DNA of 64,000 bases, taken from Ficedula albicollis. Lineage: Eukaryota > Chordata > Aves > Passeriformes > Muscicapidae. Position numbers and translations under genes: made by a program. The notes beneath the pieces were generated by a model, which did no database searches, was not told the DNA's origin, and saw only the letters and a list, made by a program, of their open reading frames with translations. Below are positions 10,942 through 25,800 of the stretch, in pieces. The DNA is taken from positions 23,134,789 to 23,198,788 of the forward strand of contig NC_021681.1 in NCBI RefSeq assembly GCF_000247815.1, written 5' to 3'. How positions within the stretch are numbered: the first letter of the stretch is position 1; each line of letters starts with the position of its first letter.

Positions 10942-13180
10942 CACGGCAATGATCCAACACAGCAATAACAAAACCAGAGATAAAGATAGATGTGCACATT
11001 GGTGATGCCTTTGAGGCTCCCCAGGATGAAAGGTGAACGAACAATTTCAAACAGAAATAAATGCTTGTTCCAGGTGAAACCTGTAAGGATGGGTCAGATT
11101 CTACCAATTTAGTGGTGGCATACCACGTGCAATGTGGGGTGTTGAGAAGCTCTGCTATAATATTACTCAAAAATCTGTGTACAGCAGCAATCTGAGTTTG
11201 TGACAGCAGGAGCGTGAGAGGATGAGCTCGAGACAGCGGGATGCAGGAGCAGGGAACCAAGAGCTGCAAGAACAGCTTATCTGGAAATCAGCTTGCAAGA
11301 ATTCAGGGAAAGGACAGAAATCACAGCTTTAGCTTCTGGCTGCAGAAAAGACAACAAAGAAAAGTCCTGTTGTAAGTGCAGAATAAAGTAAGTGTTTATT
11401 CCACCTTTGTCCCTGTCTTTAATCTGTCCTCAGAAGATCTCATCAATCTGAGCAAGAGAATGTCTCCTTTTGTGGAATAAATGCCTCAAATGCAGGAGTG
11501 TCCACTGCAACAGTGTGGGAAAGGAACACCTGAAGCACTCCACAACCAATTCTGGGGCTTCAATCCACACCAGGGCAGCTCTCCCTGGTCCAAGGCAGTC
11601 CCTGATGCAGCAGTGGCCAGGACTGCCATGGGGTGCTGCCATGGGGGAACCCCCAAAACAGAATTTGTCAAATGTCCTGCCCATAGGCCCCAGTGCAGGA
11701 CCAGAGCCCCAAGCCCAGAAGTTGCTGCTTCATCTACAAACAGGCTGAGTGTTACAGCAGTATGGGGTCTGAGCAAGCTGACAAATTAGGCAGCTTAAAT
11801 TTCAGGGCATTCCTATTGTAATAAGCCAGTTCCTTACAAACTGTGCTTTTTCATAATATAATTAACCCCAGCACCAAGCATGTGAGCAAATGAGTTCATT
11901 TTTCACATGAATAATGAAAACCTTTTTTTCTTTCTTCTCTTTTCTGCTCCCAAACCATTATGAACAGAAATGAATATAAAAAATTTCTCAGCAGAGAAAG
12001 GATGATGTGTGCTGGCTTCTAGTTTAGAATAGGAATTCATTATGGAGATTTAAATGGAAGTTCCCATTTTCTTTTCTTGTTTTTCTTAATAGCTGTCCTT
12101 ACCAGTCTAATCTGAAACTTTGCTCATCAGCTCTGCCTAGGATTAGATCAAACAACCTCTGCTATGACTTGAAATGGATTAAATTTCTCTTCCTTTCCAT
12201 ATCCTCCTGAATATTCTCTCCCATCTTTTGTTTTCCATTTCTAGAGGATCTTTCTAGCAGTTCTGTGGGCAGAATTACTCACTGCCCTGACAAAAATCCC
12301 GTGCTAACTTTAAATGTAAACTCACTCCACTTCATACTGCAGAAAATAATATTTCTGTCATAATTCCCTGCGTGGCTGGAACACAGCCACACAACCAGGT
12401 TTACCAGACACACAAGAGGGAACTGGTTATTCAGTTTACACAGGCAGAAGTGTAGGCACAGTCACTGTGCCTTCCAGTAACTAGTCTTGTGTGTCAAGGG
12501 CAAAGCAACCCATGGGAAGAAAAAAAAAAATTAAACCTTCATCAGTTTAATTTGTGAAGAAACACAAGGGAAGTCATTATTCCCAGAGACTCCACTGCCT
12601 GATTTGTCTTATGAATTCTTCCAACTTCTCAGACACCAATGGATGCTTGTTACCTATTGCTTACTGTGGTTACTGCTTACTGCTCCTGCTGGAAGGGAGT
12701 CCCTGGAAAAGGCAGAGATGGCATTTACTGCTGAACAGGAGCTAAATATTGCAGAGAGGTCTGAATCCTGCTCACCAGAAACGGCAGCCAGGTGAGCATC
12801 CTTCAACAGAAAGGGAATTCCCACTAAGGAATCCAACCAGGGCATTTAAACTGGAATGTGGAGTTACATCGAGCTTGCAAAAACAGGGATGTACAAACCA
12901 TTAACTTTCATGCAGATTTCACCAGTGACAAGCTCGAAGCACAGAACTGAAATAGGATTTTCTCTTTCCAGTTAAATTAGCAATGAGGAGCAGAGCACAG
13001 CTGTGATTTCTCAGGACCTTCCCCAGCAGAACAGAACAGCACAGAACACTCCTCTAAAACAAATAAATCAGCGTGGTGGGGTAAGGCAGGCACTCTGCAG
13101 AAGGAACAGTTTGGCAGCCAGTTCTCCCAGCCTGACACCAGCATTTGAACCAGGGACCTTCTTGCTCCTGCTCACACGTG
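10942..13180. other. Non-coding stretch
   Basis: Nothing recognised. The segment at 11430-11760 is relatively GC-rich with overlapping open frames in several frames, but none has a protein-family look. Confidence 0.5.
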
Positions 13181-13350
13181 TTCACCATGTGCAGCTGCTG
13201 CCTGAGCACAGGGAGCAGGCTCAGCCTCACACCCTGGGAATTCTGCTCATAAAAATATGAGATCCTTCACCATGTGCAGCTGCTGCCTGAGCACAGGCAG
13301 CAGGCTCAGCCTCACACCCCGGGAATTCTGCTCATAAAAATATGAGATCT
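13181..13350. repeat. Two-copy tandem duplication, period 85 bp
   Basis: The unit starting ttcaccatgtgcagc at 13181 recurs at 13266. Two single-base differences are visible (gggagcagg/ggcagcagg and accctggg/accccggg). Confidence 0.95.
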
Positions 13351-14229
13351 CAAGGTTTTTCCAATGGACCAGTGTCAAAGGTGATCACAGGCAGGAATGA
13401 GAAGGCTGAAATTGTTAATTCCGCATGGCTGAAATTAATTCGTACCAGAGCAGGAAGAGTCAGTTTCGTGTAACCCAAACTTCACATTCTGGTTCTCAAC
13501 ACAAGCTAAATTTGCCTTTTAAATCTCTCTGGAGGTCAGGCATCTGGTCTTGATGGAAAGCCATACCCTATTTTTTCAGGGGGTATAACCAAAGAGAAAT
13601 TTGCATTCATGTTTTCAGTGAGACATCAACGTCTCATCAGTTTAAATAATTTAAAACTTGAAAGTTACTACATGATTTGGTCTTTTTATATATGATCATT
13701 TTACACCTTAAAACATGTGTTCCTCTACCTCTCTCCCTGCAAACAGCTGACATATATTTTCATGTTCCTCACTATTAACAAAATGTGTACCATAGTAGAA
13801 TATTACATCACACCACACTCCTATAAGATTGTTTGGTTTAGGATAACAAACTCTGTTTTTTTGAGTACCAGTAAGGTCAAAGTATTAAATTTAAATCTCT
13901 TAAACAGAGCGTGCATTAGAAATAAATTCAACGTTTTAAGGATCTATTGAAAATGTTCAAAAAATTAAAAACAGACAGCAAAGGCCAAACACTACTAGGG
14001 AGAGAAAAATTCACACAGAGCCAGAAGGCTGTGTAAAAATAAACACATATCCAGCACACACTTGTGTGCAGCACACGTAACCTAGGCAAAGATGAGTATA
14101 TTCCACAGACACGTGTATTGTTTGGAGCCTGAGTCCTGTTTTCAGAAGAGTGAGGAAGTAAAGCAATAAATATGTTTACCTTGATCTTTAGCTAACTCTT
14201 ACAGACCACTCAGAGCCTCTCATTTAACC

Positions 14230-15030
14230 AAAGCTCTTCAAACCCAGCGCTGCCGGCTCTTCAGCTGGCGGAAAAACAGCCCTACAGCGCACGTCAGAGA
14301 ATCCAAGGCTGAGCAGCCTGGCCTGAGCACATCCCAGCCTGGCCTGAGCACTGATTAAAACCAAGATCTTTCCAGCTCTATGAATAAAACCCCCCCAAAC
14401 CTGAGCAGCAAGGCAGGACTGCAGCCGCAGGTCGATGCCAGTTCACAGCTCAGGTCTCCGCGTTCGGAATTCCACCCTTCAGCTCCAATCAAAAAATAAA
14501 TTCCTCACATCCAAGCCAGGCTAATTACTTTTTTGCATGGAGGAGGCAGCCAAATTCAGTGTGACGCACAAAGGGGAAGTGTGATCTATGAGCAAAGTAC
14601 ATCCACCACAGCGTTATGGATGGTTCTGGAAATGCAGCCAGAAACAGACGTCGCTCCCAACATCGCCGCTGTTGCCAACAGTTACCACCTAATGTTGTCT
14701 GAGAGACTGCAGTGATTTCGTGTTCAAAGGGAAAGGCAAAGCCTCTGGTATCTCAGATCCCACGCTGCTGTTACTGCTGGCAACGGGGAGTTTAACACCT
14801 GGAGGATATTCCTGCAGAAGGCAGCGATCGCCTGCCCCACGTGGGATGGAGCTGCTGTGCTCAAAAAACAACAAACCACCCCAAAACCCTGACAGCTGGC
14901 TGGCCTGAAGTTTGCTGCTGAAGGAATGAGTGCAGCAAGACCATAAACTATTCCTTAATTACAGGATACTTTAGTTATCAATTTCACTTTTTCTGCCCAC
15001 ACTGCGCCGCCTCTTTCGCCCACCCAGGAG
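14230..15030. promoter_or_regulatory. Weakly CpG-enriched stretch
   Basis: CpGs recur through this interval: for example around 14247-14295, 14425-14470, 14645-14670, 14760-14840 and 15003-15020. In the surrounding tens of kilobases they are rare. It is less dense than the 4 kb patch. It includes a short tandem duplication (cagcctggcctgagcac at about 14314, repeated 21 bp later). It could be a decayed CpG island, a GC-biased patch or an unrecognised exon cluster; no exon was confirmed. Confidence 0.25.
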
Positions 15031-18000
15031 CGTAAAATTATTAATTTTACTGGATACTTATACCTCCCAATTTTACTAAATCCCTGTCTCTCTTCTGCAG
15101 GATACCTGCATTATGACCATTAACAAACAGTGAAAAATGCAGATAATGTGTATTTCTCTATATCTATATTTTAAACACAGGAGAGGTGTGAACATTGGCC
15201 AACACAGCTAAAACCTGGTTACTACACCACTAGGGCAAAAGACCAGATGCTCAAAGATGGGAGAGAAGGAAATTAATAGTTTAACTTAACAGGCAAACTT
15301 CTGCAGAACATAAAGCTAAGAAGGATAATTTACTAGCATTGGCCAACCCAAAATTATTGGTGGAAATTTTTAAGATTCTTGAGCATCCAGCCAAGGCAGA
15401 CCTCTGCATATCTTAAAACACAGCTCCTTTTCCTTTACATCTTTCTCTTTTTAGGGATCACTTTCTGAAATTCCTTTTTGTGCATTATCAAAGGAACCAG
15501 GAGAGAGCTTTTCCAGGAAGAAATAACTTGGTTTGGGAGAAGATCAACAAATCTCCTTAGACCAAGATTTGGGCTGTGTTCTTAACTGCTCCCCTAAGCC
15601 TGTGACCCAGAGAGGCAGCATTTCCCAGTAAAACAGACCTCAAGCTTAACTTACAACAACCTGCTTCATCTCCAGGTGAAAGTTCTTCACAAGCTGCAAA
15701 ATACTTTTAAACATTTCATTTTCCTTATTTCTTCCTTTCCCCTCACCTCGACAGTCCCATGTTCCCAATTAAATTAAAAACTGGACCAGTGCAGTTTTGT
15801 GGGATTTTCCCCTCCAATGCTAAAGTATAATTATAAGATGGGGGGGAATAAAATTACAAATTCCACCAAGGTCATTAATGTACAAAATGCAAATTGTCTC
15901 CCATTTGTCAAAGACCCTGGGGAAGTCTGGAGATAATTGAAATGATAGATGAACAGAGGAGACTAACTGCTAATGGTCTGTATATCAATGAATCAATGTC
16001 ACATTTATGAAGGGCTTTGGGAAATTATTCTAAATACTTCATCTACAACAGCTGAAGTTTAGCCTACTTTTTCTTTTTAATACTGAAAAATTAATGAAAA
16101 AGTTCAGTTTATAGTTACACAAGTGTAAACCTGGGGTAATTTAAGGTGGATGGCAAGAAATTGAAGCACTGCTTATGTTTGTGCCAATGTGACCAAAATT
16201 CTCAGGTACCAGGGATTAAGGGATAAATAAAAGCAATACATATTTCATAGCTAAACAAATATAGGACTAGCCCTCACCCCCAAAGCATTTAAACTCAGCT
16301 ATTCATCTTTGCAATTCATTTTCTTCAGAATATGAATAAACTAAAAAAATCAAGGAGCACACATACCACTGATTTCTGTGCTTTCCTATTTTCCTCATAT
16401 TTTCAATTGCAAACTGAACTGCTCAGATCAGGGGCTGTTTTCAGATGTATTTATCTGACACTGACAAAACAGGGAACAGAAAGAGGAAAACCCAAAATAT
16501 TTCCTTTTCAAACAAAAGGTGAAGCAAATCCTGCAGGTAATTTCGGTACAGTTTCAGAGAAAATCCTATTTCCACTTCAAAAGAAGAAAAGCTACAACCA
16601 ATAAGTCCCTCTGCAGAGCATTCTCCCAATTGTGTGCTGGCCAGGCTACATTAGTAAGGGCCAGTGGAGACATAAATAAAAAGAACATTTGAACATTTAG
16701 ATGCCACTTTGGTTGAATCTGTAAATAGTTTGGGGAGGTGGGTCAGTTTAGATGGCTTCTTCTATGATTATGATTATTGTTATATTTATAATTCTTTTTT
16801 TCTGCTTTTCTTCCCACACACCAGGAAGGTTTGGATGAAGGGAAACCAGAAGGACAACTGCAGGCTTCTTTTGTGGAAAAAAAAATCTTCTTCTAGCAAA
16901 AAGAGATAAATATTTAAGAGGCAGTTTACACTGTAACAGGTACCATCACCACACAATCACACAATTAAACCCTTTTCCATCTTGATTTCACTGCACAAAA
17001 TCACATGGAGGTGATGGGGAAAAGAGATGAATTTTCGTGTCTGTGGGAATGAAAGAGATTTATTTCATCTGGAAATAGCAGCATGATTGCCTGGCTTGTG
17101 GAAACATGAACTAATCCAGAAAGACACCTGATTTCCCCAGAATCTGGATGAAAATGTTGTGTCTGAAACACAGAACTGCTGCTCCTGTTACAGGACTTGG
17201 TACATTAAAGAAGAAGGGAACAAGGCTCTCAGGAAAACAGCACTGAGAGGAAACTTTGCAGCTGTCTGAGAATTGCTGGTAAAATGATCACACTACATTT
17301 TCTGTTCATTACAACCACAAATATTCATAAAAAGAATCAAAAATCCCATCAAGCTGCTGAGGAAACAAGGATGAATTTGTTGGAACCTGCCTTCTCAATT
17401 ATAAAATATCAGGAAGGATGATGGAGATCCGGAGCAGCTTCCCTCAGGATAACAACAAACCTTGAGGCAAAACTGATCAGAAATGTAAAGTGGTGTGAAA
17501 ATCTATGTGAGAAAGGACCCCCCAGATCAATCTGCTGAGTCACTGACATTAATCAGCACTGCTCATACTGGCTGTCTCTTCTAATAAAGATCTGTGAATA
17601 AACACTCAAAAAAAAATCTCCATAGGAAGGGGATGGTGTGATGGGGTATAACAAAATTTGCAGTGCCTATTTTAAGGAAAGCTAGCAGCACAATAAAACA
17701 AGGTGTCTTCAAACTACAGGACACTTCTGTGGAGATAATCTGTTCTGGATGTTTCAGTTGGTTGGCAAAATCTGAAAACACACAAAACCAGTGTTTGCTT
17801 GATGCTGGTTTGTTAATATTCTGTCTTTTCTCCCCCCACTGCCCTATTAGTCATCCTTGGTGCAAGCTCAAACCAACCTCTCCAAACCCAGCAATGCAGC
17901 AGCGCACCTTAGCTAAATGAACATGGATTTGTCTCCTTTCCTCTACTGTTAGTATTTATCAATTAGAGGGGAGCAGCAGTGTTCTCTCAGGTCTCAGAGC

Positions 18001-20899
18001 TGCCCTTCCCTCCCACAGCCTCCCCTGTCCTCCCCAAATCCTTCCCCTGAGAAAGATAGAGGCACAGAGAGGAGAAAGAGCAAGGTCCCCACCAAAGATC
18101 AGAAGCTACACCAAAGACATAAAGCTGAGCTTTGCAGGAATCCTTAGCTGCCAGTGAAGGTGGGTATCAAGGGCTTCCTCTGAGCATCTCAGTTTTGCAG
18201 CTTTCCATCTGTGCTGGACTCCTGGGGTTTCATGAAGATGCTAAAGGAGCAGACCCCTTGACCTTTATGGGTTTTCAGGGGAGTGTTGGTTCTCATCACT
18301 GTGGACTCTGGTGCCAGGTAACCCAAAAAAGCTGTCAGTAATTTCACCTCACAGGGTGCCAGGGGGGTGAAGTGCAGCCCTTCCCTGTTGCTGTCACAGC
18401 TTCCCAAGTAGCCAATTAACAGAACATTCAATTCCTCCATTTGCTCAAGCACATTTGCTCTGCTAGATCTTAATTTTTTGAATGAGTGAAATAGGAGTTA
18501 AGACAATTTACGTGAGTTAATGATACAGTGCAAGTTAACTGATGGGTTGTTCTGGCTTTTTGCAGGGAACAATTTGCACGCAGCCTTTCAGGCCCATAAT
18601 TACTTGCAATACCAGTCTCAGCACACTCTTCCCCTTTTTTTTTTTTTTTTTCTGTTTTACAGAAGTGTCACTCTCACAGTACTAAGTGGAAACAGATTAC
18701 CTGCCACTGATCACCCAACACATCCACAGAGGTGGGGTGGGGGAAGTGTCGCTCCAGTGACAAGTTTTGATTTGTGGATTAAATTCCTCTCTTAATTGAG
18801 CCATGCTTTTTCAGCTAACAAATTCTTGTGGAAACCCCAGGATAAATTCACCTCTTCACAGAGTAACTTTTCCTCACATCACACCCTCCCCCTTCTTTCT
18901 CCTTATTTCATTAAGATTTTGAGCTCTACGTACAAACCCTTCATCTCAAACACTCATTATGGAAATGCTGCAAACCCTGAAGATGTCACAGCCGTCTCTT
19001 TTGCAGCTTTTCTTTTTGTAGGCGACATTCATATTGCAGAATAATTTAGACAGTAATTTAATCACAGGGTTTAGAGGTCCAGCAAATGTTACATTTACAT
19101 AATGTCAGTCTTTCAGCAGATAATTTGGTCCTTTGCATGTGTTAAAAGACGACATCCCTTGTTAAGTTCATGTTAGTACGTTTAACCCAGCAGATGAATG
19201 GCTGGTTCCTTAATCTGCCATATATTTCTAATTTTCCTAAGGATGATTAGAAAATTTTATTTAGAGTAAATTCATGAGCACAGTCATTCCACTGGAGTGA
19301 CAAATCAAAAAGATTATTAAATCTCAGGGTCCAGAAATCTCCATAAAATGGCCATGAAGTCCTTGCAACACAGTAAGTGCCTTTTTTTTCCTTATCTAAC
19401 TACTTCACCAGCCAATATATTGCTTCTGCCTCCTTTGAGTACGTGACTGAAGTTATTGAAATGTGCCTCATTAGTTTCATAATATTCTCCTAAGGACATA
19501 TGGGTATTTTGTAGTTTGGAAATGTACTGTTCTTTGTCTTGTCAAATGCTGTTAAAGAGAATGAAACAGGTTATAAGAAATGTGATTTAGTCTTGGTGTG
19601 CCCCTGCTACTATCCTGGACATCTGAAAGATAAAATAAAAGGTGGTAAATCATCATTACTCAAAGAGAAATAGCATGTCTGTACAAGTGATTTTCCAAAA
19701 GTACTACTGTGTATTTAAACTTAGAAGAATAATAACCTAGGCAAACATCTCAGGAGCCTTAACACTGAATACTTATGCTTAATACTGTATTTCTGTCTTT
19801 TTATTTTGAAGTTACAAATTATATCCTCACTACTTAACATGTAAATTGAAATCTCCCTTTTAATTTAAACTTGTACAATGTCAGGATTTACAGCAGGAAA
19901 AAACCTGTTGCATCACCTGGCCAGCCCATGCCACTGCAGGATATTCCCTTATTTTCCACTGCCTCACTTGTCTGGTTTTAAATCTACTGCAGCCAAACAC
20001 AGACCAAATCAATGAGCCAAAAACTACACCAAGAGCTGGGAGCACATTTTGATCATTTAGTTGTGACTTGGCACAATTCCTGCACCCTTTAAAATAGAAA
20101 TGTGTTTACCTAGAGGACAAATTCATACAATGAAACAGGTAATAGACATCCCCAGCGAGGGGCTGAGAGCAGCTGCAGAGCAAGGCAGCAGAACAGAGTG
20201 AGGGGAAACACTCATTATTCTCCTTAATTCACTCAACTGACAATTGTCACCAGCCTGACTTCTACAGCACAGAGAAATCTTCTTTCTCCTGGCTTAAGGT
20301 CTTGATCACATTTAATTTCTAGGAAAAAAAAATTCGTTTCTTCCCATCATACACTTCATGACAAACTAGTTCTCAATCAGTATCCTTTATCAGTTATTTT
20401 TACTTATTAAAGGAGCTGAATGGGGTTTTCCATTCATTATTTGTTTTTAAAATTAAATCCAGACAGTTTTTCTCTCCTAGCACGTTTGGGCTGAGGACTG
20501 CAGGAAGATGAGGAAACTCAACTTCTTCCAGATGTAAGACTGTGTATCCCCTTAGCAATGAAAGAATTGATTAATTAGCATTAATACTTATATGATAAAG
20601 CTTTAAAACAATCAGAATTAAATCAGATAAATTTAATTACCACTAAGGTTAAAAAAAGGATTTTTTGCTATTGCTACTTAAACAGAGCGAGTTCCAAATT
20701 TAGAGTTGACACAACTGACACGGGCAACTCAGCATGCACTGATAATTTTGTCATCAAAGTGATTAAATTCTAAGCTCAAGGCACTTCCTTTGATTATTCT
20801 TTAACACAGTTTGTGGTATGGCACTAGGACTGGATGATCCATCACCAAATGCATTTCCTTTCTCAGCTGCTGAGCTCTTAAGGCAGTTTAAGGAAATAC
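15031..20899. other. Non-coding, intron-like or intergenic DNA
   Basis: No recognisable gene. The part at about 15840-16070 is balanced, low-repeat and AT-rich, with homeodomain-type TAAT/ATTA cores, as often seen in conserved non-coding elements. Conservation cannot be judged from one sequence. A T17 run lies at about 18635. Confidence 0.5.
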
Positions 20900-20993
20900 C
20901 TGATCCACACAAGCTGGATCTCCTCGAGTCAGGAGGTCCCACCAGGTGAGCCTTTTGTCAATTAGACTGGCACAGATACAACACCTTGTGGAT
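20900..20993 (-). other. Very weak candidate internal exon
   Basis: On the minus strand an acceptor (cctggtgcag) and a donor (CAG/gtattt) bound 94 bases that stay open in one frame for 31 codons, starting STRCCICASLIDKRLTWWDL. It is cysteine-bearing but does not match EGF spacing or any domain I know. Bounded open stretches of this size occur by chance. Confidence 0.12.
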
Positions 20994-23900
20994 CTGCACC
21001 AGGAATACATTGGAGAAAACATGCATGATCCCAAACTGCACCAAAAATCAATGAGAATATTGATGTACAATGAGATCTTTAATGGCAAATTCCTTACAGT
21101 TCTTTACATCAACCGAATAATTAAATTTAAAAGAACTAAATGTTTTCCTAATTAAGCAGCATGAAGTGCCAAATACTGATCTATTTTCATCTCCAACATG
21201 TTTCTATCATTTTTCTCCCTGCAGTCCCTGATGTTCCCGTTTAAAAAAAAAAAAACTCACAAAAAAAGCTGTCTTACAAATCCGAACTAAACCTCCAAGA
21301 AAGAAGAGAAAAGTTATAGAAGTCACTCCAAAATGTTCTCATTAGCACTTCTTTAGGTAAGAATGAGAATGAAAAAATGAGCTCTGTGAGGGCTGAGTGT
21401 CACAGCTATTTGCTGAGGCTATTATAATCATATCAGTGGCTTATTGAATTTCATAACCATGGCTCTACATCCTTCACTGACAGCTATCAGAGAGCTTAAC
21501 TCAAAACTCCAACTCAGAATGAAGGCATAGACACAATATGCTTACACACTGAAGAAAATAAAATCCCAGAAGGTCAGATTTATTTTATGGTTAAATAGGG
21601 ACGTACATAAAGCTCCAATTCCTACCTTAACCCTAGTGAAGCCATGAAAGAGTAGAATGTGGGGACATATTGTGTATGTACTCCCTGTTGTGTATCAGCA
21701 CAGCACAATACAGCTTGAGAGAGAACATCTCACTGGTTTTATCCTGCATGTCAGCCTCATTCAGTGCCAGGGACAAGGAAATAATTCAATTTCTGGCTCT
21801 GAACTGCTGCAAAACTCACTGGAAATCAACCCCAGCACCACCAGGATCAAGCACTAGTATCGGGCACAGGGAGAGCCTCCCTGAGACCCCAAAATTATGA
21901 GTAACTGGGAGCTGGCACGAAGCAAACCCTGCATGATCCTAACACAGCTCATCCTCCCCTGACTGCACCGTGAGTCATGCAGCACAAAGGGAAGCTGTGC
22001 CTTTATGATGTATAGGTTTTCTTTACACACAGGTCACACATTTAATTTGCCATTTACTGAAGCCTCCAAACTTGGCAGCAGAGGGAGACTGCACGATTGC
22101 CAAAATAATTGGGGAGAATTAGGACTAGACGGTGCAGTAATGGCAAAAGCCTTGGGAGAAATCCCACAGATGTTTCCTGATGCTGAGCAGAAACTGCATG
22201 CAAACCCAACAATAAACTGGCTAACACAAGTCAACAACCAAGGCAAAAGTGGAATATTCAGTGACTCAGAGTGTAAAACACCTCACCCGTCCTGCACGAG
22301 GGGCTGGTGCCATGGCAAAGGTGTCAGACTCCAACGGGCAAGGACACAAAAAAGGTTCTGTGACTTAATCAGGCCACAACTTTGTTAACCTACTTCTTCA
22401 GGGAGCTCCCAGTGATCAGTGTAGAACCATGATTCATTTTTTAATCATTTCTGTCTGGTAAAAAGCTGTGTCAGTGTTTGCCTCCCTCCTCCTCTTCACA
22501 GCCAAACTCCTCTGAGTAACACCGAAGGATGCAGGTGTGTGTGGGTGCTTCACTGCCATCACCCCTGTGCTGCACCCCCTGTTTTCCAAGGACAATTTCA
22601 GTCCCCCAGGGAAGTGCTTGCACAGGCAACACGAAGGTATCACAGTCATTCAGCTCCTCCTTGGTGCCAGCTGAGTGCGGAGACAATTAACAGCTCCCTG
22701 CACAGCATTTCCCACTGGGAAGGGAGACATTAATACCTTAGAAAAGAAACCCTCATAAAGAACACACTGTATTCAGGAGGCAATTGCACATTCAGATCAC
22801 TCCTGCTGCCTTCTGGCCTTGTCACCACCTGAAAGGCAGGTCTGATAAATCCCAAAAATCCTCCATGCACAGTCCCCGTGCCAAATCCCACATGAGTCTT
22901 GTTTACATGCAGGACAAACACTTCACAGGGCTCTTCCTGGGGGGAATTAGCCCATCTGGTCTTGTGTTGGCTGACCAGGAATGGTTTTACCTGAGAGATA
23001 CAGCTGCTAATTTCCAGGAGAATTGCCTGTCCATTCGAACACCCGGTGAAGAGTGGAACCAAACATGAGCTCTCATCATTATAATTTTTTATAGCAAGGC
23101 TACAGCCCCAGGCACACTCAGATGAAGACATGATATTGGACTTTTATGGCACTTGCAACTCTTGGGCCAAGCTCTCTGCAGGCAGAGCTCCAAAGAGTCC
23201 AGAGTTACACCACCAGAGAATATGTCAATTGTCTGGCCAGGAGCATAAAAAACCTTCTTGTTATTGTTGTTAGGAACCAAATGACAAGCAATTCATTACT
23301 GCACTGCAATTCAGTGCAATTTATTGGTTGATTTGCTGCGAGGGATTTTAGCTACATACTAATACACATACTATAAAAAGAATGCAAATTCAGTAATGCA
23401 AGTCTAAATGAATGAGACATAACATTTTCTCACAGTTTGCAAGAAATTAACCTTTAACGTCTTTTCTATGCTTTGGGAACAGCACTTGGCCAAAAGCTCT
23501 TACAGTAATAAAGCAGTGACCCATAGCAAAGAATAAATGTCAGAGTGAAATGATAACAGCAAGCCTATTTGCCAGAAAGTGGTAATTTATAAGATTTTAA
23601 TTTGAGATCATCATGGGGGGTCAGCCTTATCAAATAATTCAAAATGTAGGTCACAATTATAGCCCTCAAAGTGTGGTTCTGCTCTGAAATGTGACTGCAA
23701 AAATGGCATGTTTATTATTTCTAAATGATTTTTTATCAGATGCATTGAGTTTACAAGTAAAATGCTAATGGGACAGACTTGCTTTTTGCTTTCTCCATTT
23801 TTTGCATTTGTGTAGCACACTGATTTCAGTGCTTATTTCTGATTTACATTCCCCTAAAAGGAAAATCAAACCCCTCCGTTTTTCACCTTCCTGCTTGAAA

Positions 23901-25800
23901 GTTCCACAGAGCCAAATTACATCCTTGCTGCTCCCTTTGTCACCAAAAGCTTTCAACAAATTTACACATTCCTGGGCTAACTGGAATGTAAAACCTTCCC
24001 AATTCTCTAAGTAATAAGGAAAAAAAAAATCCAATCCACCTCTCCCTTCAGGCGGATTCCTTGGGTGGTGTCAGTCACTGTGGCTCCATCAAAATCAATG
24101 GAGTTCACTCATGCACAGCTTTCTCTACAGCACTGTCCTTGGGTTTGCTGGCTCCTCGAGTCCAAGGCAGAAGGAGAAAAGGCTTTTAACAGGTTTTTAA
24201 ATCACCCTGCCCAAAGCAGTAACTGTGAAATGCTAACACCTGTCTGGAGCAGAGCTGGAATCCAGCCTTTATTTCAAAGTGAGCCAGACTAGGAGACAGT
24301 CCAGGAAGAAGGAAAGAACCATCAAACACATTTCCTACCTTTTCTCACAGCATTTTCCACCCCTGTGATCTCCCAGCTGCAGGTGGATCCTTGATGCAAG
24401 GCAGTGTAATTGTTCATTACTCCCAGCCCTTCCTCAGAGATGCACCTGGGGCATTTCCAGAGAAACTGGATTCTTTCTAATGAAGCAACAGGATGAATCG
24501 AGACAAAGTGAGGGAGGCCTGGCTAAAGAGAAGTGTGTTTGCTCCACCAGTGCCTGGATGGAGACAGGAATGTTTTCTATGTGCAGGAGGGACCTTGCTG
24601 TCCATAGCACACACAGGGAGTCAATAATGCTGCTGCCAAGCAAGTTCTGTTCATCCTCTTGTGCCTTGAGAATTTGTGCCTTTGCTTCTTCCTCCTTTAA
24701 ACTACAGTGAATCTTATGAAGGCTGAAAAAGCCCTTATTCCTCTCTTTGGCAAAACAAGCTGTAAACATGGAGAACAAAACCCACCAAGAACAAGCTTAG
24801 AGTCAATTAGAGTTTCATTTAATAGGATTTAGCACAATGCAAGTGAGATGATGAAACATCTCAACAGTCTTCATTTATACCATACTCCAGTTTTATCACA
24901 TCTCTAATTTTACTTAATAACTTGATTCCATAATTCAATTTCTGCAGTAATTCTGTCTTTTGACATCCTTCTTCTGTCACAACTTTCTGTAAGCCAGCAT
25001 ATGCATTCATAAAACTCAATTCTGACATGCCAATGGATAATCAAGTCTGCATTTGCCTGTCATGGGCTAAAAAACAAACCCAACCACAAGAACAGAGATT
25101 TCACAGGATTTCTGGACTCAGAATTTCAACAAGCAAACTCTGCCATTATTCCAAAATACTTTAAAATCCACGTCACCTTCTCCAAGGTGTATTCCCAAGA
25201 GAGGGAATAACTGGCCAGTTACACAGACTGAAGAGCTGGTGGCATTGTCTGGGGGTGACAACTGAACCCAGGCAAGCATAACATTAAATATAATACCTTT
25301 CATTATAAAACAAGGTAGGAGAAATGCAACAAATTATTTCTCACAGACAATTTGTTGCTTAATGGCCTGAAGCAACTCCAAGGGCTGTTAAAGCTGATAA
25401 GACAGCCCTTAACCACACTAACAATCTATACACTGGGATTAATGCCATCATAAAGTTTAAGCAATGGTTTGTAACTCCAAATATTGGCAGAAGCAACCAA
25501 TTTTCTGTCTCTTGGAAGGCAGAGTATCTTGCATTAAGTAAATCATAATTCAAAAGCAAGGAGGGGGAGAAAAGAAAAACCCCTGCCCTCCAAATGAATA
25601 GGTTTCACTTATTATAGTATGTGTGTTGAAAAATACCTAATTATGAGTCAGGAGACAGGACATGAAGTAATGCACTGAGAGCACCTTTCTGCTGCTTTCT
25701 CCCAGGCTCTTCAGGCAGCGTTTTAAGGCTGATGCACAAGGCTCAGCACACACAGAATAAGCTGCTTTCAGGAGGCAAATGCCTGGCAGTGCATGCCTGG
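20994..25800. other. Non-coding stretch
   Basis: No recognisable gene or repeat family. Open frames near 22005-22390 and 22730-23130 look random in composition. Confidence 0.5.
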
